Assembly (NCBI RefSeq): GCF_014205835.1
Contig: NZ_JACHCQ010000006.1
Span: 1-64,000 of the forward strand
DNA: 64,000 nt
Origin: Pedobacter sp. AK013
GTDB lineage: Bacteria > Bacteroidota > Bacteroidia > Sphingobacteriales > Sphingobacteriaceae
Direction of reading: 5' to 3'
Positions 8,401-16,704 of this stretch are shown one piece after another (position 1 is the stretch's first letter; each line of letters opens with the position of its first letter). The notes below the pieces were generated by a model that made no database searches, had not been told where the DNA came from, and was given only the letters and a program-made list of their open reading frames with translations. The translations under genes were made by a program, and so were the position numbers.

Positions 8401-10093
8401 TGGTATTGCGGCTAAGAGTGGCGGATCAGCCCAGTGGGCGGCAAGTATTGGTCGCAATAAAAACGGACAGGAAACCAGCCGCAGTTTAAGCGGAGGGATT
8501 AGGGCTACATTCGATTATGATCACGAAGGTCATCCCGTTAGTCAAAAGGTTGAAGCCAATCGTTCCATCACCGCTTTTAAACAGTATGGCTGGGGACCAA
8601 ACGATAAACTCAACAGCTGTTTAAACAGCATTACTGGTGGAAGTATCAATTACAGGTATGATACTTTCGGCAGCCTGTCATCAGCAAGTTATACTGATGA
8701 TGGTAAGGTGATCTATAAAAATCCAGATGAAGTAGGGAGTTTATATAAAACCGCCGACCGGAGCGACAGGCGATACGATAAAGGTGGCAAGTTGCTTAAA
8801 GATGATCAATGGTATTATCGTTACGATGCAAAAGGCAACCTCGTACAAAAAAGCAAGCGTAACATTATTGGCCTGAAAAAGCAAGAAGCTGCTAAACCAG
8901 AAGATAATGGTTTATTTGATAAAAAATTAAATTGGGGAATGGCCAACCCCGACCTTCCCGAAGCTGAAGCGTTGGATATCTTAGCAGATTCTGAACCCGA
9001 TTTGCCAGAATGGAAAGAAGGCGACTGGGCTTATGCCTGGGCCACTAATGGAATGATGAAGGCTGTTAAAAATCCACATGGCAAAGTCATCAGTTTCGAA
9101 TACGATGCCTTAGGCAGAAGGAAAGCTAAAATTGTTGAAAAAACGGTATATCGTTATGTATGGGATGGGAATTTATTGCTCCACGAATGGCATTACCCTT
9201 TAAGCGAACGGCCAAACCTGGTGGTTAATGAAGATGGATTGCTTAGTTACGATAAAACGGAACCAGTTAGCAACGATCTGATTACCTGGGTGTACGATCA
9301 GGTTAAATTTACGCCAAGTGCCAAAATCGTTAACGGGCAGTATTATTCTATTATCAGCGATTATATGGGTACTCCTGTACAGGCTTATGATGATAAGGGG
9401 AAAAAAGTATGGGATTGCGAACTCGATATTTACGGGAAAATCCGTAAACTGAGTGGTAACCGGGAGTTTGTACCGTTCAGATATCAGGGGCAGTATGAGG
9501 ATGTAGAAACGGGCTTGTATTATAATAGGTTTAGGTATTATGATCCGGAGCAGGGAAATTACATTTCTCAGGATCCGATTGGTTTGTGGGGCGGTAATCC
9601 TTCAATTTATGGTTATGTATTTAATAGTAATGATGAAGTAGATGTATTTGGCTTAAAGACCTTTCAGCAGGCATTGGGTGATTACGGCGAAAAATGGGTG
9701 AAAGAAGCTTTGCAAAATTCGAACAAATATTCCCGTGTATTCCAGGTTCAAAATGCCTCTGGCCACGGTATTGATGTGGTGGGTATGCGCCATGATGGAA
9801 AATTTGATATTTTTGAAGTAAAAACTAACATTTCAGGAAATGTAGGTAATTTGTCTGACAGGCAATTAAATTCAAGAGCATTTATAGATGATATTTTAAA
9901 AAAATCAGATATCAAAAAATTTGGTCTAAGCCGGGCTGAGTCTGATAGGATATTAGCTAATATTGGGGATAGAAGAGTGGTAGATGTTTTTGTTGGTCGT
10001 GGTCCAAAAGGAAGATTTAAAGTAAAAAGTGCTTTAGTGTCTGATTGGGATGAGGTGTCCAGAGTACAAAAAGCTAAGAGTTCATGTCACTAA
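5462..10093 (+). CDS. rhs: PAAR-like Rhs effector with C-terminal nuclease-like toxin
   Basis: A 1543-residue polymorphic toxin. After a Lys/Ser/Ala-rich N-terminal tail (1-65), a PAAR-like region spans about 75-215 (GSIYVHGRHKATTTT, GSEMSGSNPGQVLTC). The Rhs cage entry module starts near 318 (CHWGLEPVNFVTGAMFFEW), and YD repeats fill about 450-1370. The core closes with YQGQYEDVETGLYYNRFRYYDP and DPIGL (1371-1375). The variable tip (1400-1543) has E1410, GHGID with D1438, and FEVK with E1452 and K1454, the spacing expected of a PD-(D/E)xK nuclease fold. The product should ride on VgrG and cut nucleic acid in a rival cell. The tip sequence looks more A+T-rich than the Rhs core, as expected for exchangeable toxin tips. 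The nuclease call rests on motif spacing only. Confidence 0.88.
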   Translation: MKKVKASKPNMSTDRSISLSASLTKAEPKAVSGGGSVATGSNPPAAKSSLKLVKAKKPAMANTAVQHVSKHFDVVLAIDFHWTTIPIPPSFGFIPLPLPHPFIGMVFDPMDYLHFSIPIPKFAQGLIGAASIPMGGSIYVHGRHKATTTTTVMGVLLPFRHISSLPVYFIVNIPGSPHEGEVYWGSTTVKGQGSEMSGSNPGQVLTCWCPPMGLKPLPTVPGKLKKNPLAYFAFYSDLLSMYVQINTGKPVLVGGTFAPHNYTLKEYLMRFAAIGIMRGLTKLGGALAKGALKGVNKLLQRMLGKTNPLSKKLCHWGLEPVNFVTGAMFFEWTDFELPGGQTLAWNNVWRSDKPYTGMLGNQVYNNYDLYIYPDPEAGIVGFSHPTENMVMPLPYIEAYSGKRYDRAQKLWMERPDENTWILTIGRDIYTYTLFSGGPDGDIYRINQIGYTNGTSLIFYYQKQLLTRIVENSGRVLEMHHNEAGTAIKAVYYQYKNTSDLLVSYDYDQRGNIIKVYDQAGKAISFEYDEFNRVVKRTNRNGMVYFWRYDEEGRVTHTEGRDGVMSGSLRYFSEEGYNEVYYRDGKVERYYYDENDLVYKKVDGMGGETWFEHNRYNEEKMISSPEGRVIGYEYDDRGNIVTYHTTDGEQYQYAYDENNNLILRSDPAGSNETWLYNEQNQLLKHVQKDDRIIDFYYTEGQQLPVFCRDNDGHEIHWTYNALNQLIESVSSDGNHRNWVYDDYGRLIRFSPDGDQTTIWERDDMGRVTLVKDFGEEALRFEYDAYDLPVYATDGREEWHMAYTPMGSLKTQKRSGHLSHQNIQTLHFTYDQWENLKAITNEKGEEYIFLRDANDNVVKEIGFDGQAQQYIRNQDGQIIKTIQADGKAIYHNYDLSGRLVYSSYEDGTYEAFQYNKLGLLIAAENELSSVNFKRNPLGMVTQEIQDGYQINYQYDVFGNLTSLKSSLGADIKYDYDDIGYLNGIAAKSGGSAQWAASIGRNKNGQETSRSLSGGIRATFDYDHEGHPVSQKVEANRSITAFKQYGWGPNDKLNSCLNSITGGSINYRYDTFGSLSSASYTDDGKVIYKNPDEVGSLYKTADRSDRRYDKGGKLLKDDQWYYRYDAKGNLVQKSKRNIIGLKKQEAAKPEDNGLFDKKLNWGMANPDLPEAEALDILADSEPDLPEWKEGDWAYAWATNGMMKAVKNPHGKVISFEYDALGRRKAKIVEKTVYRYVWDGNLLLHEWHYPLSERPNLVVNEDGLLSYDKTEPVSNDLITWVYDQVKFTPSAKIVNGQYYSIISDYMGTPVQAYDDKGKKVWDCELDIYGKIRKLSGNREFVPFRYQGQYEDVETGLYYNRFRYYDPEQGNYISQDPIGLWGGNPSIYGYVFNSNDEVDVFGLKTFQQALGDYGEKWVKEALQNSNKYSRVFQVQNASGHGIDVVGMRHDGKFDIFEVKTNISGNVGNLSDRQLNSRAFIDDILKKSDIKKFGLSRAESDRILANIGDRRVVDVFVGRGPKGRFKVKSALVSDWDEVSRVQKAKSSCH

Positions 10094-10106
10094 GAAGAAA
10101 AGAAAA

Positions 10107-11003
10107 ATGATAGATAATAAAAAAAAGTTGATTAAGCATTTTGAGTATGTGTTAGATATATCGTTTGATGAAGAAGAATTTATTAATGATTTTTTTCTTG
10201 ACTATATACAAAAAGGAACTATCGAGTTTAAAAAGAAGTTAATTGTATTTGGAGAGGAGGAGGAAATTATGTTTGACTCCCTTTCTGTTATAGAGAAAAA
10301 GGTTCATGGTTTTACCATTCCTGAATCTATTGTGAAATTTGCTCAAGTGGCCGATAAATCGAATTATATAAGTTTGATTACTGCATATTATCAAAATTCA
10401 TTGCTCCTGATTAAAGCATCTCACCAGAATACGTTTATTAGTGGGATGTTACATACAGATTTAGCTTTAGCAACGTTAGTAACTATAGCTTATTTTCCTG
10501 AAAAAGCTAAATATTTGGCAAAGCATCTTCTTGATTTTCTAATTGCTACTGAAGAACGATTTAAAATTTACCCGGACAATTTGGAATTTGGTTATAGTAG
10601 CACATTGTACTTAACCTCTTGTTTATTAGGGCAATTAGGGCATGCTGATATTTCTTCTAAAATTCTGAGCTATTGTAAACCTCCCATTACAGATTATAAA
10701 ATGGCTGTTAGTGAGCTATATACCACTAATACTGATTCTATAAACGAATGGATAAATGGTATGTGCAAATTTCACATGGCCAATAGTAAAGATGATTTAA
10801 CATTAGCATTTAATCGCGAACACTGGCAGTACTTCCCAATAGAAATTATAACGCTCCTGCAATTGCGTTCACAACAGGGTTTGCCGATTGATTTTATTAC
10901 ACATCCTTTATTAAAAGATTTTCTGCCTTTTATAGCACAGACACTTCCTATTCCATTGGATGAAACGACCCAAAAACTGGAAAAACGGATTTTGGAAAAA
11001 TAG
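10107..11003 (+). CDS. Putative immunity protein to the Rhs toxin tip
   Basis: The preferred start is the ATG at 10107, giving 298 residues (MIDNKKKLIKHFEYVLD), because the longer frame from 10050 overlaps the Rhs end and encodes only a Lys-rich stretch. The protein is cytoplasmic and almost entirely helical and acidic near its N-terminus. A C-terminal segment contains HWQYFPIEIITLLQLR and HPLLKDFLPF. Its layout is reminiscent of the all-helical immunity proteins (DUF1910/DUF1911 type) paired with polymorphic nucleases, but I cannot confirm membership. It starts 13 bases after the Rhs stop and is visibly A+T-rich, as is usual for transferred toxin-immunity tips. The immunity role is inferred from position. 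Confidence 0.65.
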   Translation: MIDNKKKLIKHFEYVLDISFDEEEFINDFFLDYIQKGTIEFKKKLIVFGEEEEIMFDSLSVIEKKVHGFTIPESIVKFAQVADKSNYISLITAYYQNSLLLIKASHQNTFISGMLHTDLALATLVTIAYFPEKAKYLAKHLLDFLIATEERFKIYPDNLEFGYSSTLYLTSCLLGQLGHADISSKILSYCKPPITDYKMAVSELYTTNTDSINEWINGMCKFHMANSKDDLTLAFNREHWQYFPIEIITLLQLRSQQGLPIDFITHPLLKDFLPFIAQTLPIPLDETTQKLEKRILEK

Positions 11004-11035
11004 AAATGATGTTAAAAGTTGCTAAAGAGCGTAAG

Positions 11036-11929
11036 CTAAACCTTATCCTTTAGCAATAATTTAATCACGTTCTTTAATGCCGGGTTTCGGTTAGATTCTT
11101 TCCAGATCATATACAGTTCCGTTCTTTGCGGAATATGGGTAAGCTCTACAAACTTCACATTTTCCTGATAGCCATATTGCAGGGCGGTGGGCACAATTGC
11201 AATACCCAAACCTTCTTCTACCAGTTTGTAAATGGTGAGCGCATTGACTGATTTGTGGTATGTTTTGGGTTTAAAACCATGATCTTCACAGATACTCATC
11301 ATCAGGTCGTAATAGAAAGGGCTGTCATCACTCGAGAAAAAAATGAAAGGCTCATCACCGAGCTTTTTTACCGCTTCAAAACTTGCTTTTTCCATCGGGT
11401 TACTTTTAGGCAATACTAGCGAAAAGGTATCCTGATGGATCATGTGTTTAGAAATACCAGGTTTAAACTGCTGAATTCTCACAAAGCCTACGTCGAGCAT
11501 ATCTTTTTCTAATAACTCGATTTGTAGTTTATTAGGCATTTCATCCAAATTGGTTCTAATTTCAGGAAAATCTTTGTTCAGCTTAAATATAACTTCGGGT
11601 ACAATTTTTTGAGCCGCAGAGCCTAAAAAGCCAATGCGGAGTTCGCCTTGTTTGCCCTCGTTAATATTGCTGATCTGCTTTTTAATGTTTTCAATATGTC
11701 CGAACAAAAAATCAACCTCTTCTTTCAGGTAAACGCCTGCTTCGGTAAGCGTTACCTTTTTCTTATTACGATCGAATAATGGAGCATTAAAAATTTCTTC
11801 CATCTGTTTAATCTGCCGGCTTAGTCCCGGTTGCGAAATAAACAGGCGGTCGGCAGCCTTTCTAAACTTCAGTTCCTCTGCCAAAACCTGAAAATATTTT
11901 AAGTGCCTAAGCTCTATCTGATAACCCAT
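11036..11929 (-). CDS. LysR-family regulator, likely of hutHU
   Basis: A 297-residue LysR-type regulator. The N-terminal winged helix-turn-helix covers residues 1-62 (ELRHLKYFQVLAEELKFRKAADRLFISQPGLSRQIKQME), followed by the linker helix and a two-lobed effector-binding domain (about 92-297). It is transcribed divergently from hutH with a 76-base gap, the classic arrangement for a LysR protein that controls its neighbour and itself. A 7-bp inverted repeat (ATTACAT-N4-ATGTAAT, 11934-11951) lies just upstream of its start codon and is a plausible binding site. The inducer is unknown; urocanate or histidine is a guess from context. Confidence 0.88.
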   Translation of the reverse strand: MGYQIELRHLKYFQVLAEELKFRKAADRLFISQPGLSRQIKQMEEIFNAPLFDRNKKKVTLTEAGVYLKEEVDFLFGHIENIKKQISNINEGKQGELRIGFLGSAAQKIVPEVIFKLNKDFPEIRTNLDEMPNKLQIELLEKDMLDVGFVRIQQFKPGISKHMIHQDTFSLVLPKSNPMEKASFEAVKKLGDEPFIFFSSDDSPFYYDLMMSICEDHGFKPKTYHKSVNALTIYKLVEEGLGIAIVPTALQYGYQENVKFVELTHIPQRTELYMIWKESNRNPALKNVIKLLLKDKV

Positions 11930-11933
11930 GGTT

Positions 11934-11951
11934 ATTACATGATGATGTAAT
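11934..11951. promoter_or_regulatory. Inverted repeat, candidate LysR operator
   Basis: ATTACAT (11934-11940) and ATGTAAT (11945-11951) form a perfect 7-bp inverted repeat with a 4-base spacer in the gap between the divergent lysR and hutH genes. Its length and A+T-rich arms fit a LysR recognition box, and it sits where binding would also repress lysR itself. Confidence 0.5.
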
Positions 11952-11980
11952 TAGTATTTATAGGTATCAAATATAGGGCT

Positions 11981-11988
11981 TATTTTTG
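11981..11988 (+). promoter_or_regulatory. -7 promoter element of hutH
   Basis: TATTTTTG matches the Bacteroidota -7 consensus TAnnTTTG and lies 17 bases before the hutH ATG. No clear TTTG (-33) element is found at the usual distance, which would fit a promoter that needs the LysR activator. Confidence 0.45.
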
Positions 11989-12005
11989 TTTAAAACCTTT
12001 TTGAT

Positions 12006-13541
12006 ATGAGTGAGCAACAGATTTTTAATTACGGAACAGATCATTTAACCGCTAAATTAGCGCTAGCTATCAGCAACGGCCAAATAAAGGGAGTATTGAG
12101 TCTGCGTACCCGCGAGAAAGTATTGGAAAGTAGTAAGGTAGTTGAGCGGATAGCGGTTTCGGGTAAAGCCGTTTACGGTATCAATACGGGTTTCGGACCA
12201 CTGTGCACCTCCATGATTTCTGCGGTTGATACCCGTAAATTACAAGAAAATATTCTGAGAAGCCATGCAGTTGGTGTAGGTGAACCAATAGATAGTGAAA
12301 TATCAAAACTGATGTTGGTATTAAAACTACAGGCTTTAGCTCAGGGATACTCAGGTATTAAAATCGAAACACTCGATCGAATGATCTGGTTTTTAGAGAT
12401 CGGTGCTACACCAGTAGTGCCCAAACAGGGGTCTGTTGGCGCCTCTGGCGATCTTGCCCCTTTATCTCATCTTTTTTTGCCTTTAATTGGTTTAGGGAAG
12501 GTTCACTACAAAGGCGAAATTATTGCCACCGCGCAGCTCTTACAAGAATATCAGATGAGTCCACTGCAATTGGGGCCAAAAGAAGGCCTGGCGCTAATTA
12601 ACGGCACCCAGTTTATCGCGGCACATGCCGTTAAAGTGGTACAGCGATTAGAAAATGTACTGGCTTCGGCTGATATTATTTCGGCAATGATGATTGAAGG
12701 ACTACAAGGTTCTGAAAAGCCTTTTCATACACAACTTCACCAGCTTAGGCCTTATCCGGCAAATATAGCGGTGGCAGAACAGATACGTAAACTGTTACAG
12801 GGTTCAGAAATTATGAAATCGCATGCCGATTGTGCCAAAGTACAGGATCCATATTCGTTAAGATGTATTCCGCAGGTACATGGCGCTTCCAGAACGGCAT
12901 GGATGCACTTAAAAGAAACTTTAGAAATCGAACTCAATTCTGTAACCGATAACCCAGTCATATTTAATGACGACTTAACGATCAGCGGGGGTAATTTTCA
13001 TGGCCAGCCATTGGCCTTACCGCTTGATTATGCCTGTTTAGCGGCATCAGAAATCGGAAACATCAGCGACCGCCGGATTTATCTTTCCTTAGAAGGAAAT
13101 ACGACAGGTGTGCCTAAACTCCTGATGCAAGAAACCGGATTAAATTCTGGTTTTATGATCGTTCAATATACCTCGGCGGCCTTGGCCAGCGAAAATAAGG
13201 GACTTTGTTTCCCGGCCAGTGCCGATAGTATTCCCACTTCTTTAGGTCAGGAGGATCATGTGAGCATGGGGTCGATCAGTGGACGTAAAGCCCTGCAGGT
13301 AATCGAAAATGTAGAGAAAATCCTGGGAATTGAACTGTTCTGTGCTGCACAAGCTATTGATTATCATCATCCATTAAAACCAGGCAAAATACTGGCTGCG
13401 GTACACGATTTTGTACGTACTGAAATTGATCATTTCGAAGAAGATCAGATTATGTACGATAAGATGGAAAATGCCATTCAAATGGTACAACAAGGTAAAA
13501 TTGTTGCCGTTGCAAGCAAGGCCGAATCAACATTAAATTAA
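12006..13541 (+). CDS. hutH: Histidine ammonia-lyase
   Basis: A 511-residue enzyme of the aromatic amino acid lyase family, the usual length for HutH. It removes ammonia from L-histidine to give trans-urocanate in the cytoplasm. The Ala-Ser-Gly triad that cyclises into the MIO electrophile is at 146-148 in GSVGASGDLAPLSHL. YGINTGFG (57-64) supplies the catalytic tyrosine, and the SVTDNPV and QEDHVSMG motifs of the family are present. It is followed after 19 bases by hutU, the next enzyme of the pathway, so the two form an operon. The later steps (hutI, and the formiminotransferase or hydrolase) are not in the window. The divergent LysR gene is the likely regulator. A tyrosine ammonia-lyase-like specificity is unlikely given the hutU neighbour. 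Confidence 0.95.
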   Translation: MSEQQIFNYGTDHLTAKLALAISNGQIKGVLSLRTREKVLESSKVVERIAVSGKAVYGINTGFGPLCTSMISAVDTRKLQENILRSHAVGVGEPIDSEISKLMLVLKLQALAQGYSGIKIETLDRMIWFLEIGATPVVPKQGSVGASGDLAPLSHLFLPLIGLGKVHYKGEIIATAQLLQEYQMSPLQLGPKEGLALINGTQFIAAHAVKVVQRLENVLASADIISAMMIEGLQGSEKPFHTQLHQLRPYPANIAVAEQIRKLLQGSEIMKSHADCAKVQDPYSLRCIPQVHGASRTAWMHLKETLEIELNSVTDNPVIFNDDLTISGGNFHGQPLALPLDYACLAASEIGNISDRRIYLSLEGNTTGVPKLLMQETGLNSGFMIVQYTSAALASENKGLCFPASADSIPTSLGQEDHVSMGSISGRKALQVIENVEKILGIELFCAAQAIDYHHPLKPGKILAAVHDFVRTEIDHFEEDQIMYDKMENAIQMVQQGKIVAVASKAESTLN

Positions 13542-13560
13542 GCATTTAAAATTACAAAAC

Positions 13561-15567
13561 ATGGATTTTAAAGCACAGATATTGGCCGGTATTCCTTCAA
13601 CATTACCGGCAAAAAAAAACAGGAATACCGCATTAAGCCACGCACCGGTAAGGAAGAATGTGTTAACCACAGCTGAAAAAAAGCTAAGCATTAAAAATGC
13701 TTTACGTTATTTCCCAAAAACTTGGCACCAAGAGCTTGCACAAGAATTTTTAGCTGAATTGGAAAATTACGGACACATTTATATGTACCGTTTTATGCCC
13801 GATTATACCATTTATGCGAGAGATATAATTGCATATCCATGCCGTACTATCCATGCTGCGGCAATTATGCTCATGATTCAAAATAATCTAGATCCGGCAA
13901 TTGCACAGCACCCTGAAGAGCTTATTACTTATGGCGGAAACGGAAGCGTATTCCAAAATTGGGCGCAATATCTTTTAACCATGCAATATCTTGCCACGAT
14001 GACCGATCAGCAAACGCTGAATATTTATAGCGGGCATCCACAGGGATTATTTCCATCAAGTATCGCTGCGCCTCGGGTAGTGGTAACCAATGGGATGATG
14101 GTGCCGAATTATTCTTCACCTGAAGATCTTGAAAAGTTTAACGCTTTAGGTGTAACCCAATACGGCCAGATGACGGCAGGTTCGTACATGTACATAGGGC
14201 CTCAGGGCATTGTTCATGGCACTGCCATTACCTTAATGAATGCTTTCCGTAAAAAAGGTTTTTATGGGCCAGATACGGCAGGGAAAATATTCCTTACCGC
14301 GGGTTTAGGTGGCATGAGTGGTGCACAAACTAAGGCGGGCAATATTGTAGGTTGTATTACCGTGTGTGCAGAGGTAAATTCCCAGGCCGCAACCAAAAGG
14401 CATCAACAGGGTTGGGTAGACGAGCTGATCGATAACTTAGATGAACTGGTTAACCGTGTGCTACTTGCCCAAAAAGGGAAGGAAACGGTATCCCTGGCAT
14501 ATATTGGTAATGTTGTTGATGTTTGGGAGCGATTTGATCAGGAAGATATTGAAGTTGCCATTGGTTCTGATCAAACTTCACTGCATAATCCATACGCAGG
14601 TGGTTATTATCCTGTTGGTTTAAGTTTTGCTGAAGCGAATGAAATGATGGCCAATGCACCTGGTCAGTTTAAAGAGTATGTTCAGAATTCATTAAAAAGG
14701 CAAGCAACAAGCATTAACAAACATACTGCCAAGGGAACTTATTTTTTCGATTATGGAAATGCTTTTTTATTGGAGTGCAGTAGGGCAGGTGCCGATGTAA
14801 TGTCGGCAAGGGGGATAGATTTTAAATACCCATCCTATGTAGAGGATATTTTAGGGCCATTGTGTTTCGATTATGGTTTTGGTCCGTTTAGGTGGGTTTG
14901 TGCCTCAGGAAACGAAAAGGATCTCGATTTAACCGATCAAATGGCTAGAGCGGTAATGGAAGAAATTAAGCTTACTGCTCCGAAAGAAATACAGCAACAA
15001 TTGCAGGACAATATCAATTGGATCGGTGCAGCAAAAGAAAATAAACTTGTGGTAGGCTCAAAAGCACGGATTTTATATGCGGATGCCGAAGGTAGGGCAA
15101 AGATTGCGATGAGGTTTAACGAAGCGATTAATGCCGGCCAATTATCTGCCCCAGTTATCCTGGGTAGAGATCATCACGATGTAAGCGGAACGGATTCTCC
15201 TTTTAGAGAAACCAGCAATATTTATGATGGAAGCAGATTTACTGCAGATATGGCTATCCACAATGTAATTGGTGATAGTTTTAGAGGCGCAACATGGGTT
15301 TCAATCCATAATGGCGGGGGAGTTGGCTGGGGAGAAGTTATAAACGGCGGTTTCGGAATGGTGTTGGATGGAAGCGAACAGGCAGCCGAAAAACTGCAAA
15401 ATATGCTTTTTTACGATGTAAACAATGGAATTGCCAGAAGAAGCTGGGCACGTAATAAAGAAGCCCGCTTTGCTATCGAACGCGAAATGGCACGTACCAA
15501 TACCTTGAAGATTACGTTACCCAATCTGGTTGATGATGATTTGTTGGATGGCTTGGGGATAGGGTAG
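13561..15567 (+). CDS. hutU: Urocanate hydratase, long form
   Basis: A 668-residue urocanase that hydrates urocanate to 4-imidazolone-5-propionate using tightly bound NAD+. The dinucleotide-binding loop is visible in LTAGLGGMSGAQTKAGN, and the family signature region is in GRDHHDVSGTDSPFRET and GGGVGWGEVINGG. It is about 110 residues longer than the roughly 555-residue enzyme of Pseudomonas or Bacillus. The extra length matches the long form known from animals and some Bacteroidota, with an extended N-terminal region (1-70) and a central insertion. It lies directly after hutH and should share its promoter. Identification is firm; the evolutionary grouping of the long form is from memory. Confidence 0.94.
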   Translation: MDFKAQILAGIPSTLPAKKNRNTALSHAPVRKNVLTTAEKKLSIKNALRYFPKTWHQELAQEFLAELENYGHIYMYRFMPDYTIYARDIIAYPCRTIHAAAIMLMIQNNLDPAIAQHPEELITYGGNGSVFQNWAQYLLTMQYLATMTDQQTLNIYSGHPQGLFPSSIAAPRVVVTNGMMVPNYSSPEDLEKFNALGVTQYGQMTAGSYMYIGPQGIVHGTAITLMNAFRKKGFYGPDTAGKIFLTAGLGGMSGAQTKAGNIVGCITVCAEVNSQAATKRHQQGWVDELIDNLDELVNRVLLAQKGKETVSLAYIGNVVDVWERFDQEDIEVAIGSDQTSLHNPYAGGYYPVGLSFAEANEMMANAPGQFKEYVQNSLKRQATSINKHTAKGTYFFDYGNAFLLECSRAGADVMSARGIDFKYPSYVEDILGPLCFDYGFGPFRWVCASGNEKDLDLTDQMARAVMEEIKLTAPKEIQQQLQDNINWIGAAKENKLVVGSKARILYADAEGRAKIAMRFNEAINAGQLSAPVILGRDHHDVSGTDSPFRETSNIYDGSRFTADMAIHNVIGDSFRGATWVSIHNGGGVGWGEVINGGFGMVLDGSEQAAEKLQNMLFYDVNNGIARRSWARNKEARFAIEREMARTNTLKITLPNLVDDDLLDGLGIG

Positions 15568-15701
15568 ATTTTTCTTATTTAACCATAAAGAAAATAAGAA
15601 AGACCCAGCGTATTCCCTGTTGTTGTCTCAATGAGCGGAGTTGAAGCAATTTTTAAAGAGTAGTCTTGGAGAACTGAAGAAGTGTTTCTTCAGTACCTCA
15701 A

Positions 15702-16607
15702 CTATATACTGGCCATAACTTCCTTAAACAGGTTTTTAATAACGTGAATTTCTGATGCATACTGTGTATTTTTTCTACAGCCAAAATATAAGGTGTTGGT
15801 CAGTTTTGAAGTACCTTCCCAAATTACCTTTACTTTTTCTTCTTCAACTTCTTTTTTGCAAAGAAAATCGGGTATAATAGCCAAGCCTTTTCCACCAGAT
15901 AAGCAACGGACAATCGAATTAAGGTTAGGTACAATATAGTTTGGACGGAAATCTGCATGCTTGCCAAAGTTAAGCTGCCAGAAACGTAAAAGGTGTTCCA
16001 TATCGCCGGCGGTTCCGTACCATTTCTGCTGTTTTAGCCATGCTTCCATTCCGGCTAAATCGTTCTCTTTAACCAACGAATCAAAAGTTTCTCCATCCGT
16101 TTCTATTCCACCTACTAAAACGATGGTTTCGGAAGAAAAGGCCTCATGTTCTACATTAGGAGAATTACCTTTTTGCGGGGTAATAATCAGGTCTAAAATA
16201 CCTTTATCCAATTGATCGAGCATTTCAGGGTATTCTCCAAAACGGATAATTACATTAAAAGGTAAGGTTGAAATATATTGTTCGAGTGTAATCTGAAAAG
16301 TTTCAAAACACATGCCTACGCTAATGGTTGGTGTATGTTTCTCCGTACTTTTTTGAAAATGTTTTTCGGCATCCTCGAGTTTGGTTAGCGGCTCCACAAT
16401 AAAATTATACAATACTTTTCCTTTTTCAGTAGGAATCATCTTCCTTCCTGTACGCTCGAACAACTTGTAACCGACATAACTTTCTAAAGAACTTAAATGC
16501 AAGCTCACCCCAGGCTGCGAAATAAACAGATTTTCTGCCGCACCGGTTAAGGTCCCTGTTTTATAAATTGCTTTAAAACTTCTATACCATTCTAAATTAA
16601 CCATCAT
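15702..16607 (-). CDS. LysR-family regulator, likely of the quinone reductase pair
   Basis: A 301-residue LysR-type regulator with a winged helix-turn-helix at residues 1-65 (LEWYRSFKAIYKTGTLTGAAENLFISQPGVSLHLSSLE) and an effector-binding domain from about 90. It is divergent from the MdaB-like gene at 16705 with a 97-base gap. That placement suggests it controls the quinone reductase/monooxygenase pair, perhaps in response to quinones or electrophiles. The divergent gap holds an ATTAA-N6-TTAAT inverted repeat (16641-16656) that could be its site. The proposed inducer is a guess from the neighbours. Confidence 0.88.
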   Translation of the reverse strand: MMVNLEWYRSFKAIYKTGTLTGAAENLFISQPGVSLHLSSLESYVGYKLFERTGRKMIPTEKGKVLYNFIVEPLTKLEDAEKHFQKSTEKHTPTISVGMCFETFQITLEQYISTLPFNVIIRFGEYPEMLDQLDKGILDLIITPQKGNSPNVEHEAFSSETIVLVGGIETDGETFDSLVKENDLAGMEAWLKQQKWYGTAGDMEHLLRFWQLNFGKHADFRPNYIVPNLNSIVRCLSGGKGLAIIPDFLCKKEVEEEKVKVIWEGTSKLTNTLYFGCRKNTQYASEIHVIKNLFKEVMASI

Positions 16608-16640
16608 TTATAGTATTATAATTCTGATACAAAGCTATGA

Positions 16641-16656
16641 ATTAACTTGTTTTAAT
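16641..16656. promoter_or_regulatory. Candidate LysR site between divergent genes
   Basis: ATTAA and TTAAT arms with a 6-base spacer lie in the middle of the lysR-mdaB gap, upstream of the -7 box of the mdaB-like gene. The repeat is short and A+T-rich, so chance occurrence is possible. Confidence 0.3.
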
Positions 16657-16673
16657 AATAGATATAGGCGCTG

Positions 16674-16681
16674 TAATTTTG
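16674..16681 (+). promoter_or_regulatory. -7 promoter element of the mdaB-like gene
   Basis: TAATTTTG fits TAnnTTTG and is 23 bases before the ATG at 16705. No strong -33 element is seen at standard distance, which is compatible with activator dependence. Confidence 0.45.
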
Positions 16682-16704
16682 TGTTATCAAAATAGAAAAA
16701 CGAA

